Assembly (NCBI RefSeq): GCF_018294505.1
Contig: NC_057795.1
Span: 523,347,184-523,411,183, forward strand
Origin: Triticum aestivum
Lineage: Eukaryota; Streptophyta; Magnoliopsida; Poales; Poaceae
DNA: 64,000 nucleotides
Direction: 5' to 3'
Under the pieces are notes generated by a model, which made no database searches, was not told the DNA's origin, and saw nothing but the letters and a program-made list of their open reading frames with translations. The position numbers were made by a program, and so were the translations under genes. Of the stretch, positions 55,292 through 64,000 are shown in pieces; within the stretch, counting starts at the first letter, position 1, and the number at the start of each line of letters is the position of its first letter.

Positions 55292-55807
55292 TTATTTCTT
55301 CGGAGGTGGTGAAGTAGGAATTGTTGATGATGTAGGCTTGTCGTCCGTCTTCCAAGGCATAGGCTCTCCATCATAGAAGGATGATCGAGTCTCCGGGATC
55401 CTTAAATCTGCATCCAAACTCATCCTCTTAAATCTATATTCATACTCACAGTTCTGGTTTTGCAGGTCATAGATCTGTGCTTGGAGATGCTCGATTTTCT
55501 CTTGAAGCTTGAAGATGGTATCCCCAATGACTTTGGCATCCAACTTGTGGTTGTTGGTGAACTCCGTGATCATCATCTGGTTGGCGTCGAGTCCACGCTC
55601 CACCATCCCTTGGCACTTGAAAACTTGTTGCTCCACAGCTTCGAGCTTTGTCTCCACGCTTCCGGTACGCCTTGGTCCCTCCACATCGCGGATGTGCAGC
55701 ACCCCCTCACGCATCTCAATGGTTTGAGGGTGTTGTAGCACCTCCGCAAGATAGGGGTTGATGACCCTCTCGAAAAACATGTCCTTGCGAGCACTTGGAG
55801 ACGACAT
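55292..55807 (-). CDS. E8 third ORF, coiled-coil protein
   Basis: 171 codons from MSSPSARKDMFFERV, stop just before the second purine tract. The ATG at 55807 is chosen over one 19 codons upstream because E6 has its ATG at the equivalent spot. Residues about 50-135 are strongly helical with heptads (VETKLEAVEQQVF, FKLQEKIEHLQAQIYDLQNQN), predicting a coiled coil. The end is Thr/Ser/Pro-rich (TSPPPKK). No signal peptide or membrane segment. It is intact, in the envelope position, and differs from the E6 third ORF. Function unknown. Confidence 0.75.
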   Translation of the reverse strand: MSSPSARKDMFFERVINPYLAEVLQHPQTIEMREGVLHIRDVEGPRRTGSVETKLEAVEQQVFKCQGMVERGLDANQMMITEFTNNHKLDAKVIGDTIFKLQEKIEHLQAQIYDLQNQNCEYEYRFKRMSLDADLRIPETRSSFYDGEPMPWKTDDKPTSSTIPTSPPPKK

Positions 55808-56132
55808 GATGCTCTTAGATCTAAAACAGAAACAGCTCGAAACGAAAATAGAGGATATTTGCATGATACGGTGGTCAAAACCTTCGGGAGTATATATAAT
55901 GAATTTTTACCGACCAAAATACGTAACGTGCAAGAAAACGGAGTCCAGGAGGCACACAAGGTGCCCACGAGACAGGGACGCACCCTACAGGGGGGCGCGC
56001 CCTCCACTCTCATGGGGGCCTCATGTCCCTTTCGGACTACTTCTTTCTTCCTAAAATTCTTAAATAATCCAAAACTGATAAAAATTGCCATTAGAGTTGT
56101 TTTGGAGTCGGTTTACTTACCGTACCACATAC
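55808..56132 (-). other. E8 spacer between integrase and third ORF
   Basis: Non-coding; homologous to E6 38438-38562 plus 51861-52057. It shows what the E7 target site looked like before insertion (CATGAGAGTGGAGGG in E8). Confidence 0.75.
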
Positions 56133-57360
56133 CTATACCTTTTCGGAGTCTGGAACATTCTGGAAAGTGTCCCTTATGTATTCCTCACGGGTTATGGTTT
56201 CAATAATATTAGTTTCAACATTGATAGGATTACCTAAAATATAATGTTTAATTCTTTGACCGTTTACCACCCTCAGATTTGTGCCTTCGAAGTTGTTGAT
56301 TTTTATAGCACCAGAACGATAGACCTCCTCGATAACGTAGGGACCTTCCCATTTTGAGAGAAGTTTTCCTGCAAAAAATCTTAAAGGAGAGTTGAATAAT
56401 AACACATAATCTCCTACGTTAAACTCACGCTTTTGTATCCTCTTATCATGCCAGCGTTTGACTTTTTCTTTGAAAAGCTTGGCATTCTCATAGGCTTGGG
56501 TTCTCCATTCATCAAGTGAGCTAATATCAAACAACCTCTTCTCACTGGCAAGTTTGAAGTCATAATTGAGCACTTTAATAGCCCAATATGCCTTATGTTC
56601 AAGTTCAAGAGGTAAATGACACGCTTTTCCATAAACCATCTTATATGGAGACATACCCATAGGATTTTTGTATGCAGTTCTATAGGCCAATAATGCATCA
56701 TCAAGTTTTTTGGACCAATTCTTTCTAGATCTATTCACAGTCTTTTGCAAAATTAATTTGAGCTCTCTATTGCTCAACTCTACTTGACCACTAGACTGCG
56801 GATGATAAGGAGATGCTATTCTATGATTGACATCATACTTAGCCAGCATCTTACGGAAAGCACCATGAATAAAGTGTGAACCACCATCAGTCATAAGATA
56901 TCTATGGACTCCAAACCTCAGAAAAATAACTTCTTTAAGCATTTTAATAGAAGTGTTATGATCGGCACTACTAGTTGGAATAGCTTCTACCCACTTAGTA
57001 ACATAATCAACAGCAACTAAAATATGTGTATAACCATTAGAGGCAGGAAAAGGTCCCATATAATCAAAGCCCCAAACATCAAACGGTTCAATAACAAGAG
57101 AATAATTCATAGGCATTTCTTGACGTCTACTAATGTTACCTATTCTTTGACATTCATCACAAGATAAGACAAACTTATGAGCATCTTTGAAGAGAGTAGG
57201 CCAATAAAAACCAGATTGTAGTACCTTGTGTGCAGTTCTATCTCCAGCGTGGTGTCCTCCATAAGATTCAGAGTGACACTTACGTAGAATCTGTTCCTGT
57301 TCATGCTCAGGCACACAACGTCTAATAACACCATCTACTCCTTCTTTATAAAGGTGTGGA
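56133..57360 (-). CDS. E8 integrase
   Basis: Open for 393 residues from MPEHEQEQILRK, preceded by in-frame family sequence back to a TAG near 57366. The HHCC zinc-binding segment (CHSESYGGHHAGDRTAHK, SCDECQRIG), first Asp in VWGFDYMGPFP, second Asp in LMTDGGSHF and Glu in SSGQVELSNRE are all present. The C-terminal domain has KRWHDKRIQKREFNVGD and WEGPYVIEEVYRSGAIKI. No chromodomain, as expected for Athila. Complete as a domain, but cut off from the rest of Pol by the upstream TAG. Confidence 0.9.
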
Positions 57361-57365
57361 TCATC

Positions 57366-57943
57366 CTAGAAGTAATGTCTTAAATCATAAAAGAACTTTT
57401 TCTTTTCTTGGTATGTGAAACTAGGTGGTATATATTTAGCAACAATGTAATTAGCATAATCAGCATACCAAGGAGCAGTACGAGAAGCATTGACAACCAC
57501 TAATTGTTCATCAGGAAAGCTATCATTAATAGGCAGTGGGTCATCAAGAACATTCTCTAACCTAGACAAGTTATCTGCAACGGGGTTCTCAGCTCCCTTT
57601 CTATCAATAATATGCAAGTCAAATTCTTGGAGCAAGGAACCCATCTAATGAGTCTAGGCTTAGCATCTTTCTTTTCCATAAGATATTTAACATCAGCATG
57701 ATCAGTGTGAATAGTAACTTTGGAATCAACAATATAAGGTCTAAACTTATCACATGCAAACACAACTGCTAAGAACTCTTTTTTAGTAGTAGCATAATTT
57801 CTCTGGGCAGTATCAAGAGTCTTACTAGCATACTGGATGACATTCAATTTTTTATCGACTCTTTGCCCTAAAACAGCACCTACAGCATAATCACTAGCAT
57901 CGCATAATTTCAAAAGGTAAATTCCAATCAGGCGGCTGAACAA
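57366..57943 (-). pseudogene. E8 RNase H and linker
   Basis: Frame 57943-57557 covers [30 protein letters not shown] and [14 protein letters not shown]. At about 57640 the reading moves to a second frame (57644-57366) with [14 protein letters not shown] and ADNLSRLEN, ending in TAG after LRHYF. The same shift and the same TAG occur at the same sites in E6. A separate two-base deletion near 57905 disconnects RNase H from RT in E8 only. Confidence 0.85.
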
Positions 57944-59147
57944 TAGGTGAAGTGATCAAAGCTTTCTTAAGTACTTCAAATGCTTCTACACAATCATCAT
58001 CAAAGACAAAAGGAATACCTTTTTGCAATAAATTAGTCAGAGGCCTAGAGATTTTAGAAAAGTCCTTAATGAACCTCCTATGAAAACCGGCGTGACCAAG
58101 GAAACTTCTTATACCTTTTATGTCCTTGGGACATGGCATCTTTTCAATAGCATCAACTTTGGCTTTATCAAATTCAATACCTCTCTCGGAGATCTTGTGC
58201 CCCAAGACAATGCCTTCATTAACCATAAAGTGACACTTTTCCCAATTCAGGACGAGACTAGTGTCTTCGCATCCCTGCAAAACTTGATCAAGGTTGCTCA
58301 AACAATCATCAAAAGAGGATCCATAGACGGAGAAGTCATCCATGAATACCTCACAAATCTTTTCACAAAAATCAGAGAATATAGCCATCATGCATCTTTG
58401 AAAGGTAGCAGGTGCATTACATAAACCAAAAGGCATAAGTCTATAAGCAAAAGTACCAAAAGGGCAAGTAGAAGTAGTTTTAGATTGATCCTTCGCTGAT
58501 ACAGGTATCTGAGAGAAACCAGAATAACCATCTAGAAAGCAAAAATGTGTGTGTTTGGATAGCCTTTCTAGCATTTGATCAATAAAAGGTAAAGGGTAAT
58601 GATCTTTCTTAGTAGCTTTATTTAACTTGCGGAAATCAATTACCATCCAATAACATGTAATAATTCTTTGCGGGATCAATTCATCTTTATCATTAGGAAC
58701 AACGGTAATACCTCCTTTTTTAGGGACACAATGTACAAGGCTTACCCATTCACTATCAGCAACGGGATAAATAATACCTGCCTCAAGGAGCTTTAGTATC
58801 TCCTTTCTTACCACTTCCTTCATCTTGGGATTTAATCGTCTTTGAGGATCTCTAACTGGTTTGGCATCTTTCTCCACTGAAATTTTGTGTTGACATAATG
58901 TGGGACTAATGCCCTTAAGATCATCCAGAGTATATCCAATAGCAGCTCGGTGCTTCTTCAGAGTTTTCAATAATCTTTCTTCTTCTTTCTCTGAAAGGTT
59001 GGCACTAATAATAACAAGATATATTTCTTTTTCATCAAGATAAGCATACTTAAGATTATCAGGTAATGGTTTGAGTTCAAACACGGGATCACCCTTGGGT
59101 GGAGGGGGATCCCCAAGAATTTCAACGGGAAGGTTATGTTTCAGCAT
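57894..59147 (-). pseudogene. E8 reverse transcriptase
   Basis: 417 codons from MLKHNLPVEILG, following a TAG where E6 has CAG. The RT motifs are in order: VRDPQRRLNPKMKEVV, VHCVPKKGGITVV, DFRKLNKATKKDHYPLPF, FLDGYSGFSQIPV (catalytic Asp), FAYRLMPFGLCNAPATFQ, the FMDDFSVYG active site and LGHAGFHRRFI. The frame ends after LPFEIMRC owing to a two-base deletion before RNase H. It would copy the element RNA. Confidence 0.92.
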
Positions 59148-59153
59148 AGGTTC

Positions 59154-60860
59154 CTATTTAAGGAACACTTCATCTATTTCTTCCCTTTCCTTCATAAACA
59201 TATCGTTTTCATGGTTTAGCAAATATTGTTCTAACGGATCAGTTGGAGGAACAGCAATGGAAGCAAGACCAATAATCTCATCCTTACTAGGTGGTTCCCT
59301 TTCACGAGGTCGTCTACTAAACTTAGCAAAATTAAACTCATGAGACATACCATCTATGCCAACGGTGACAATATTCTTTTCACAATTAATCTTAGCACTA
59401 GCAGTATTCAAGAAGGGTCTACCAAAAATAATGGGACAAAAATCATCTTGTGGGGAACCAAGAACAAGAAAATCAGCAGGGTATTTAACCTTCCCATACA
59501 AAACTTCAACATCTCTAACAATCCCAATAGGTTTAATGGTATCCCTATTAGCAAGCTTAATAGTAACATCAATGTCTTCTAATTCAACGGGTGCAATGTC
59601 GTGCATAATTTCTTTATAAAGATCATAAGGTATCGCACTAGCACTAGCACCCATATCACATAAGCCATGATAATAATGATCTCCTATTTTAACAGAAATA
59701 ACAGGCATGCCTACGACAGGTCTACGTGTCTTAGTATCAGCTCTAGCAATATTAGCCGTCTCACCCAAGAAAGAAATAACATGCCCATCTAAGTCCTCAT
59801 CCAAGAGATCTTTAACCATAGCAATATTGGGTTCAACATTAATTTGCTCAGGAGGTGTATAATTCCTAGTATTACTCTTTCGAACAACAGTCGAAGCTTT
59901 AGCATGATCTTTTATCCTAACAGGAAAAGGAGGTTTTTCAACATAAGCAGTAGGAACAATAGGATCACTATAGGTAATAGTCTTTTCTTCGACTGTAATA
60001 GGTGCAACTACTTTTACTTCAACAGGAGGATTATATTTAAACCACTTCTCTTTAGGGAGATCAACGTGAGTAGCAAAAGATTCACAGAAAGTAGCTACTA
60101 TCTTAGAGTCAAGTCCATACTTAGAGCTAAATCCACGAAAAGCATCGGTATCCATAAAAGATTTAACACAATCGAACTTAGGGGTCATACCTGACTCCTT
60201 ACCATCGTCAGAACCCCAATCTTCAGAGTTGCGTTTAATTCTTTCCAATAAGTCCCATTTGAAATCAATAGTCTTCAGCATATAAGAACTAGCACAGGAA
60301 GTATCGAGCAGGTTGCGATTATCAAGAGAAAGCCGAGCATAAAAATTCTGAATAATCATTTCCCGAGAGAGCTCATGATTGGGGCATGAATATAACATTG
60401 ACTTAAGCCTCACACAAGCTTGAGCGATGCTTTCTCCTTCGCGAGGCCAGAAATTATATATGTAATTACTTTCACGATGAACAAGATGCAGAGGATAGAA
60501 CTTTTGGTGAAATTCCAACTTCAATCGCTTATAATTCCAAGATATCGTATCATCACATAGCCTATACCATGTCAATGCGTCTTCCTTCAAAGATAAAGGG
60601 AAGACCTTTCTTTTGACAACATCATCAGGAATACCTGCAAGCTTAAATAATCCACAAACTTCATCCACGAAGATAAGGTGTAAATCGGGATGTAATGTTC
60701 CATCTCCTGCAAATGGATTAGCTAGCAGTTTTTCTATCATACCTGAAGGAATCTCAAAGTGAATATTTTCATAAAGTTCAGTAGGTTGAGGAGCAACTCT
60801 TTGCTCTTCTGGTTGGGGTGAAGATACCCCAAACAAGCCCCTCAAAGGATTAGTTTCCAT
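59154..60860 (-). CDS. E8 Gag and protease
   Basis: Intact 568-codon frame starting METNPLRGLFGVSSPQ, about 80 bases inside the primer site. Gag domain about residues 60-200 (VFPLSLKEDALTWYRL, LEFHQKFYPLHLVH, ARLSLDNRNLLDTSC). No zinc knuckle is visible, as in other Athila Gags. A proline-rich linker leads to the protease at about residue 390, with active site CDMGASASAIP near residue 400 and GRPFLNTASAKIN. It ends at KEREEIDEVFLK with a TAG where E6 reads on. The protein would form the particle and process Pol. Confidence 0.9.
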   Translation of the reverse strand: METNPLRGLFGVSSPQPEEQRVAPQPTELYENIHFEIPSGMIEKLLANPFAGDGTLHPDLHLIFVDEVCGLFKLAGIPDDVVKRKVFPLSLKEDALTWYRLCDDTISWNYKRLKLEFHQKFYPLHLVHRESNYIYNFWPREGESIAQACVRLKSMLYSCPNHELSREMIIQNFYARLSLDNRNLLDTSCASSYMLKTIDFKWDLLERIKRNSEDWGSDDGKESGMTPKFDCVKSFMDTDAFRGFSSKYGLDSKIVATFCESFATHVDLPKEKWFKYNPPVEVKVVAPITVEEKTITYSDPIVPTAYVEKPPFPVRIKDHAKASTVVRKSNTRNYTPPEQINVEPNIAMVKDLLDEDLDGHVISFLGETANIARADTKTRRPVVGMPVISVKIGDHYYHGLCDMGASASAIPYDLYKEIMHDIAPVELEDIDVTIKLANRDTIKPIGIVRDVEVLYGKVKYPADFLVLGSPQDDFCPIIFGRPFLNTASAKINCEKNIVTVGIDGMSHEFNFAKFSRRPREREPPSKDEIIGLASIAVPPTDPLEQYLLNHENDMFMKEREEIDEVFLK

Positions 60861-60937
60861 AGTGACAAGTAACAGAAAATTTCAGCACACTATATAAATG
60901 TTTCCTTACCAAGTTCCACTCACCAAAAGCGCTACAC

Positions 60938-60955
60938 TCCCTGGCAACGGCGCCA
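60938..60955 (-). other. E8 primer-binding site
   Basis: Minus-strand TGGCGCCGTTGCCAGGGA, one mismatch from the E6 site, 11 bases inside the LTR. Confidence 0.85.
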
Positions 60956-60966
60956 GAAAAGTGTCT

Positions 60967-62491
60967 TGATGACCCACAAGTGTAGGGGATCTATCTAGTC
61001 CTTTCGATAAGTAAGAGTGTCGAACCCAATGAGGAGCATAAGGAAATGACAAGCGGTTTTTAGTAAGGTTTTCTCTGCAAGCATTGAAATTGTAGGTAAT
61101 AGATAGTTTTGTGATAAGATAAATAGTAACGAGCAACAAGTAAATAAAGTAAATAAAGTGCAGCAAGGTGGCCCAATCCTTTATGTAGCAAAGGATAAGC
61201 CTGGACAAATTCTAATAATAATAAAGGAGCTCCCGAGGACACATTGGAAATTATCGTCAAGCTAGTTTTCATCACGTTCATATGATTCGCGTTCGGTACT
61301 TTGATAATTTGATATGTGGGTGGACCGGTACTTGGGTACTGCCCTAACTTGGACAAGCATCCCACTTATGATTAACCCCTATTGCAAGCATCCGCAACTA
61401 CAAAAATAAGTATTAAGGTAAACCTAACCACAACATTAAGCGTATGGATCCATATCAGCCCCTAATGAAGCAACGCATAAACTAGGGTTTAAGCTTCTGT
61501 CACTCTAGCAACCCATCATCTACTTATTACTTCCCCATGCCTTCCTCTAGGCCCAAATAATGGTGAAGTGTCATGTAGTCGACATTCACATAACACCACT
61601 AGAGCAAAAGACAACATAAATCTCATCAAAATATCGAACGAATACCAAATTCACATGACTACTAATAGCAAGACTTCACCCATGTCCTCAGGAACAAACG
61701 TAACCACTCACAAAGAATATTCATGCTCATAATCAGAGGAGTAATAATATGCATAAAGGATCTGAACATATGATCTTCCACCAAGTAAAGCAATTAGCAT
61801 CAACTACAAGGAGTAATCAACACTACTAGCAACTCACAGGTACCAATTTGTGGTTTTGATACAAGATTGGATACAAGAGATGAACTAGGGTTTTGAGAGG
61901 AGATGGTGCTGGTGAAGATGTTGATGGAGATTGATCCCCTCCCGATGAGAGTATCGTCGGTGATGACGTTGGTGATGATTTCCCCCTCCCGGAGGGAAGT
62001 GTCCCCGGCAGAACAGCTCCGCCAGAGCCCTAGATTGATTCCGCCAAGGTTCTACCTCATGGCGGTGGAGTTTCATCCCGTAAGCTTGCCCATGATTTTT
62101 TTTTTCAGGGTAAAAGTGATGATATAGCAGAAGATGGACGCCGGAGGCCCACCAGGGGCCCCAGGAGATAGGGGCGCGCCCTATAGGTGGGGGGGCACCC
62201 CTGTCTCCTGGACAGGGTGTGGGCCCCCTGGCCTATTTCTTTTGTTCATAAATTCTTATTAAATCCAAAAAGTTGATTCGTGGAGTCTCATGACTTTTGG
62301 AGCTGTGCAGAATAGGATTCCAATGTTTGCTCCTTTTCTAGCCAGAATTCCAGCTGCCGGCATTCCCCCTCTTCATGGTAAACCTTGTAAAATAAGAGAG
62401 AATAGCCATAAGTATTGAGATATAATGTGTAATAACAGCCCATAATGCAATAAATATTGATATAAAAGCATGATGCAAAATGGACGTATCA
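60967..62491 (-). repeat. E8 5' LTR
   Basis: Plus-strand TGATGACCCACAAGTGTAGG to AAAATGGACGTATCA, 1525 bases, bounded TG...CA. TTATG follows at 62492-62496. It is the better-preserved E8 LTR and crosses the gap site of the 3' LTR without Ns. Confidence 0.9.
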
Positions 62492-62798
62492 TTATGGCTG
62501 GACCACGGAGGAAGAAGAAGACTATGATCCAAAGGGGAAGGAGGAGACAAGCTCTGGTGAAGAGGATGATCCACTACCCCAACCTGGTGATATGCATGTG
62601 GAGTTCAAGAAGTCAAGCCTCCCTAAGGTCCAGCCTGTCCCACCACATTTTTTGCAGGACAACAAGGCAGCACTATGCAAAAAGATAATGAAACTTGAGC
62701 TCGAGAATGAGGATCTGAGGGAGGAAAATTTTAGCCTCAGACGCAAGCTACAGAAGAAAAATGCAACAACTCCACCCTCAACACCTCCGGAGAAATAA
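62492..62798 (+). CDS. E6 third ORF, second part
   Basis: Continues the frame begun at 52058 after the duplicated TTATG; the split codon completes at 62497-62498 and 99 residues follow to the stop at 62798. Acidic start (TTEEEEDYDPKGKEE), then a Lys/Leu helix with heptad spacing (IMKLELENEDLREENFSLRRK), likely a short coiled coil, and a TPPSTPPEK end. Counted with the first part the protein is about 128 residues and otherwise undamaged. It is unlike E8's third ORF except for a coiled coil and a Pro-rich end. Confidence 0.75.
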
Positions 62799-64000
62799 TC
62801 ACATGGGTATGGGCACTCCCCTTGGCAACTACCAAGCTTGGGGGAGGTGCCCCGGTATCGTATCACCATCACACTCCTATCTTTATCGCTTTATTTAGTT
62901 CGATCCTTTTAGTAGTATCTTGATCTAGTAGTTTGAAATTTAGATATCAAGTAGTTTCGAGTTTTGCTTTGTGATCTCTTTATGTAATCGAGTCTGTGTG
63001 CTATCTATAATAAAGATTAGTGTTGAGTCAAGGGCTTTGCTATGTTGCTATGATCTTGAGAAAGTAGAAAGAATAAAAGAGTTCATATTGATCTTATGGA
63101 TAGTGATAACTTCGCACGTAGAAAGTATGAGGCATAAAAATTGTTGAGAGTTGATGACCGTAGCCTTGGTCATCGTTGCCATTAATAGGAAGTGATAAGG
63201 AAAGAGGGGTTCACATATAAATATATTATCTTGGACATCTTTTATGATTGTGAAGCACTCATTAAGTATGACATGCTTAAATAGTTGATGTTGGACAAGG
63301 AAGACAACGTAATGGTTTATGTTTTCTGACATCTCTGTTAAAGTATATTGTCATGACCTTCCAAACATGTTGAGCTTGCCTTTCCCCCTCATGCTAGCCA
63401 AATTCCTTGCACCAAGTAGACATACTACTTGTGCTTCCAATTATCCTTAAACCCAGTTTTGCCATGAGAGTCCATCATACCTACCTATGGATTGAGTAAG
63501 ATCCTTCAAGTAAGTTGTCATCGGTGCAAGCAATAAAAATTTCTCTCTAAATATGCATGACTTATTAGTGCAGAGAAAATAAACTTTGTACGAACTTGTT
63601 GTGGAAGTAATAAAAGCGACGAACTGCATAATAAAGGTCCACATACAAGGGGCCATATAAAGTGATGTTCTTTTGCATTAAGATTTTGTGCATCAACCCT
63701 AAACGCGGATGACAACCTCTGCTTCCCTCTGCGAAGGGCCTATCTTTTACTTTATGTTTTTACTTTATGCTTGAGTCAAGGTGATCCTCACCTTTCCCTT
63801 TTTATTTTATCCTTTGGCAAGCTCCTCGTGTTTGAAAGATCATGATGCATATATCCAATTGGATGTAAGTTAGCATGGGCCATTATTGTTGACATCACCT
63901 AAAGGTGAATACATTGGGAGGCAACACAATAAGCCCCTATCTTTCTCAGTGTCCGGCTGAAACTCTATAACCACAAGTATTGCGTGAGTGTTAACAATTA
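62799..64000 (+). other. E6 untranslated tail
   Basis: Homologous in reverse to E8 from about 55290 down to 54097. It begins with the internal purine tract AAGCTTGGGGGAGG (62834-62847). No coding frame. The LTR-adjacent tract and 3' LTR lie beyond the window. Confidence 0.8.

Larger units (their letters stand above)
52143..62491 (-). mobile_element. E8: Athila-like Gypsy element, complete
   Basis: Full-length second member of the E6 family, on the minus strand, flanked by TTATG on both sides (52138-52142 and 62492-62496). From high to low: 5' LTR, primer site, gag-protease, RT, RNase H, integrase, third ORF, about 1.5 kb untranslated tail, purine tract, 3' LTR. Its damage is light: one TAG between protease and RT, a two-base deletion before RNase H, a frameshift within RNase H and a TAG before integrase. 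The last two are shared with E6. Nine differences in the first 225 bases separate the LTRs, so it looks older than E7 although both sit in E6. Confidence 0.92.
31898..64000 (+). mobile_element. E6: Athila-like Gypsy element, split twice, 3' LTR outside the window
   Basis: Own segments are 31898-38562, 51861-52142 and 62492-64000; E7 and E8 occupy the gaps. Order: 1514-base 5' LTR, primer site, gag-protease, reverse transcriptase, RNase H, integrase, a small third ORF and a long untranslated tail. RT before integrase makes it Gypsy; the KKGG-type RT, primer site and third ORF point to the Athila lineage (family resembling WHAM or Sabrina; name uncertain). Compared with E8 it has extra damage: indels in gag, a LINE fragment at 35031, a stop after RT and indels in integrase. 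By homology its 3' LTR should start roughly 340 bases past 64000. Confidence 0.85.

Noticed and set aside
1..64000. CRISPR array, rRNA or tRNA genes
   Set aside because: The only repeated short motifs are irregularly spaced (E5 arrays) or simple-sequence; no cloverleaf or rRNA segment was recognised, and the genome is a plant's.

Overview
This window is intergenic, transposon-filled DNA from a large grass genome, most likely a Triticeae species (wheat, Aegilops or barley relatives). The evidence is an LTR I recognise as the BARE/Angela/WIS type at 14395-15928, plant-type Copia (SIRE-like) and Gypsy (Athila-like and Tat-like) retrotransposons, a plant L1 LINE with a reverse-transcriptase zinc-binding region, and spliceosomal introns. 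I found no convincing host gene, rRNA, tRNA or CRISPR array. Family names come from recognition, not from a database search.

Layout. 1-874: nothing recognised. 875-about 6660: very degenerate Copia element E1, minus strand, with a recognisable 3' LTR. 6661-11534: mostly AT-rich non-coding DNA with a MITE-like patch (8296-8515), a CpG-rich segment that looks like a minus-strand promoter and leader (about 9500-9890) and an AT-rich degenerate array (10085-10550). 11535-13976: 5'-truncated L1-type LINE E2, plus strand. From 14395 to the end of the window is one nested stack.

The stack. E3 (Angela-type LTR, plus, from 14395) is cut at 15928 by E4 (SIRE/Maximus-like Copia, plus, 15929-25354). E4 is cut inside an extra ORF by E5 (second SIRE-like Copia, minus, 25355-31897). 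E5 is cut inside its reverse transcriptase by E6 (Athila-like Gypsy, plus, from 31898 past 64000). E6 carries two insertions: E7 (Tat-like Gypsy, minus, 38563-51860, flanked by AGAG) and E8 (second copy of the E6 family, minus, 52143-62491, flanked by TTATG, splitting the third ORF of E6). The distal halves of E3, E4, E5 and the 3' LTR of E6 should lie beyond base 64000; by comparison with E8 the E6 3' LTR should start roughly 340 bases past the window end.

Coding content is gag, protease, reverse transcriptase, RNase H and integrase in varying decay, plus extra ORFs. The most interesting is an antisense, four-exon gene inside E7 (39915-43689, plus strand) with a Transposase_28-like ('putative gypsy type transposon') N-terminal region and a long coiled coil. 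Its three GT-AG introns keep the frame, and it carries five nonsense codons and one frameshift at a C run. E5 carries a Transposase_32-like ORF in the envelope position. E6 and E8 share most of their sequence, including two identical pol lesions, yet carry unrelated third ORFs. None of the autonomous elements looks fully intact; E8 is the best preserved Athila copy.
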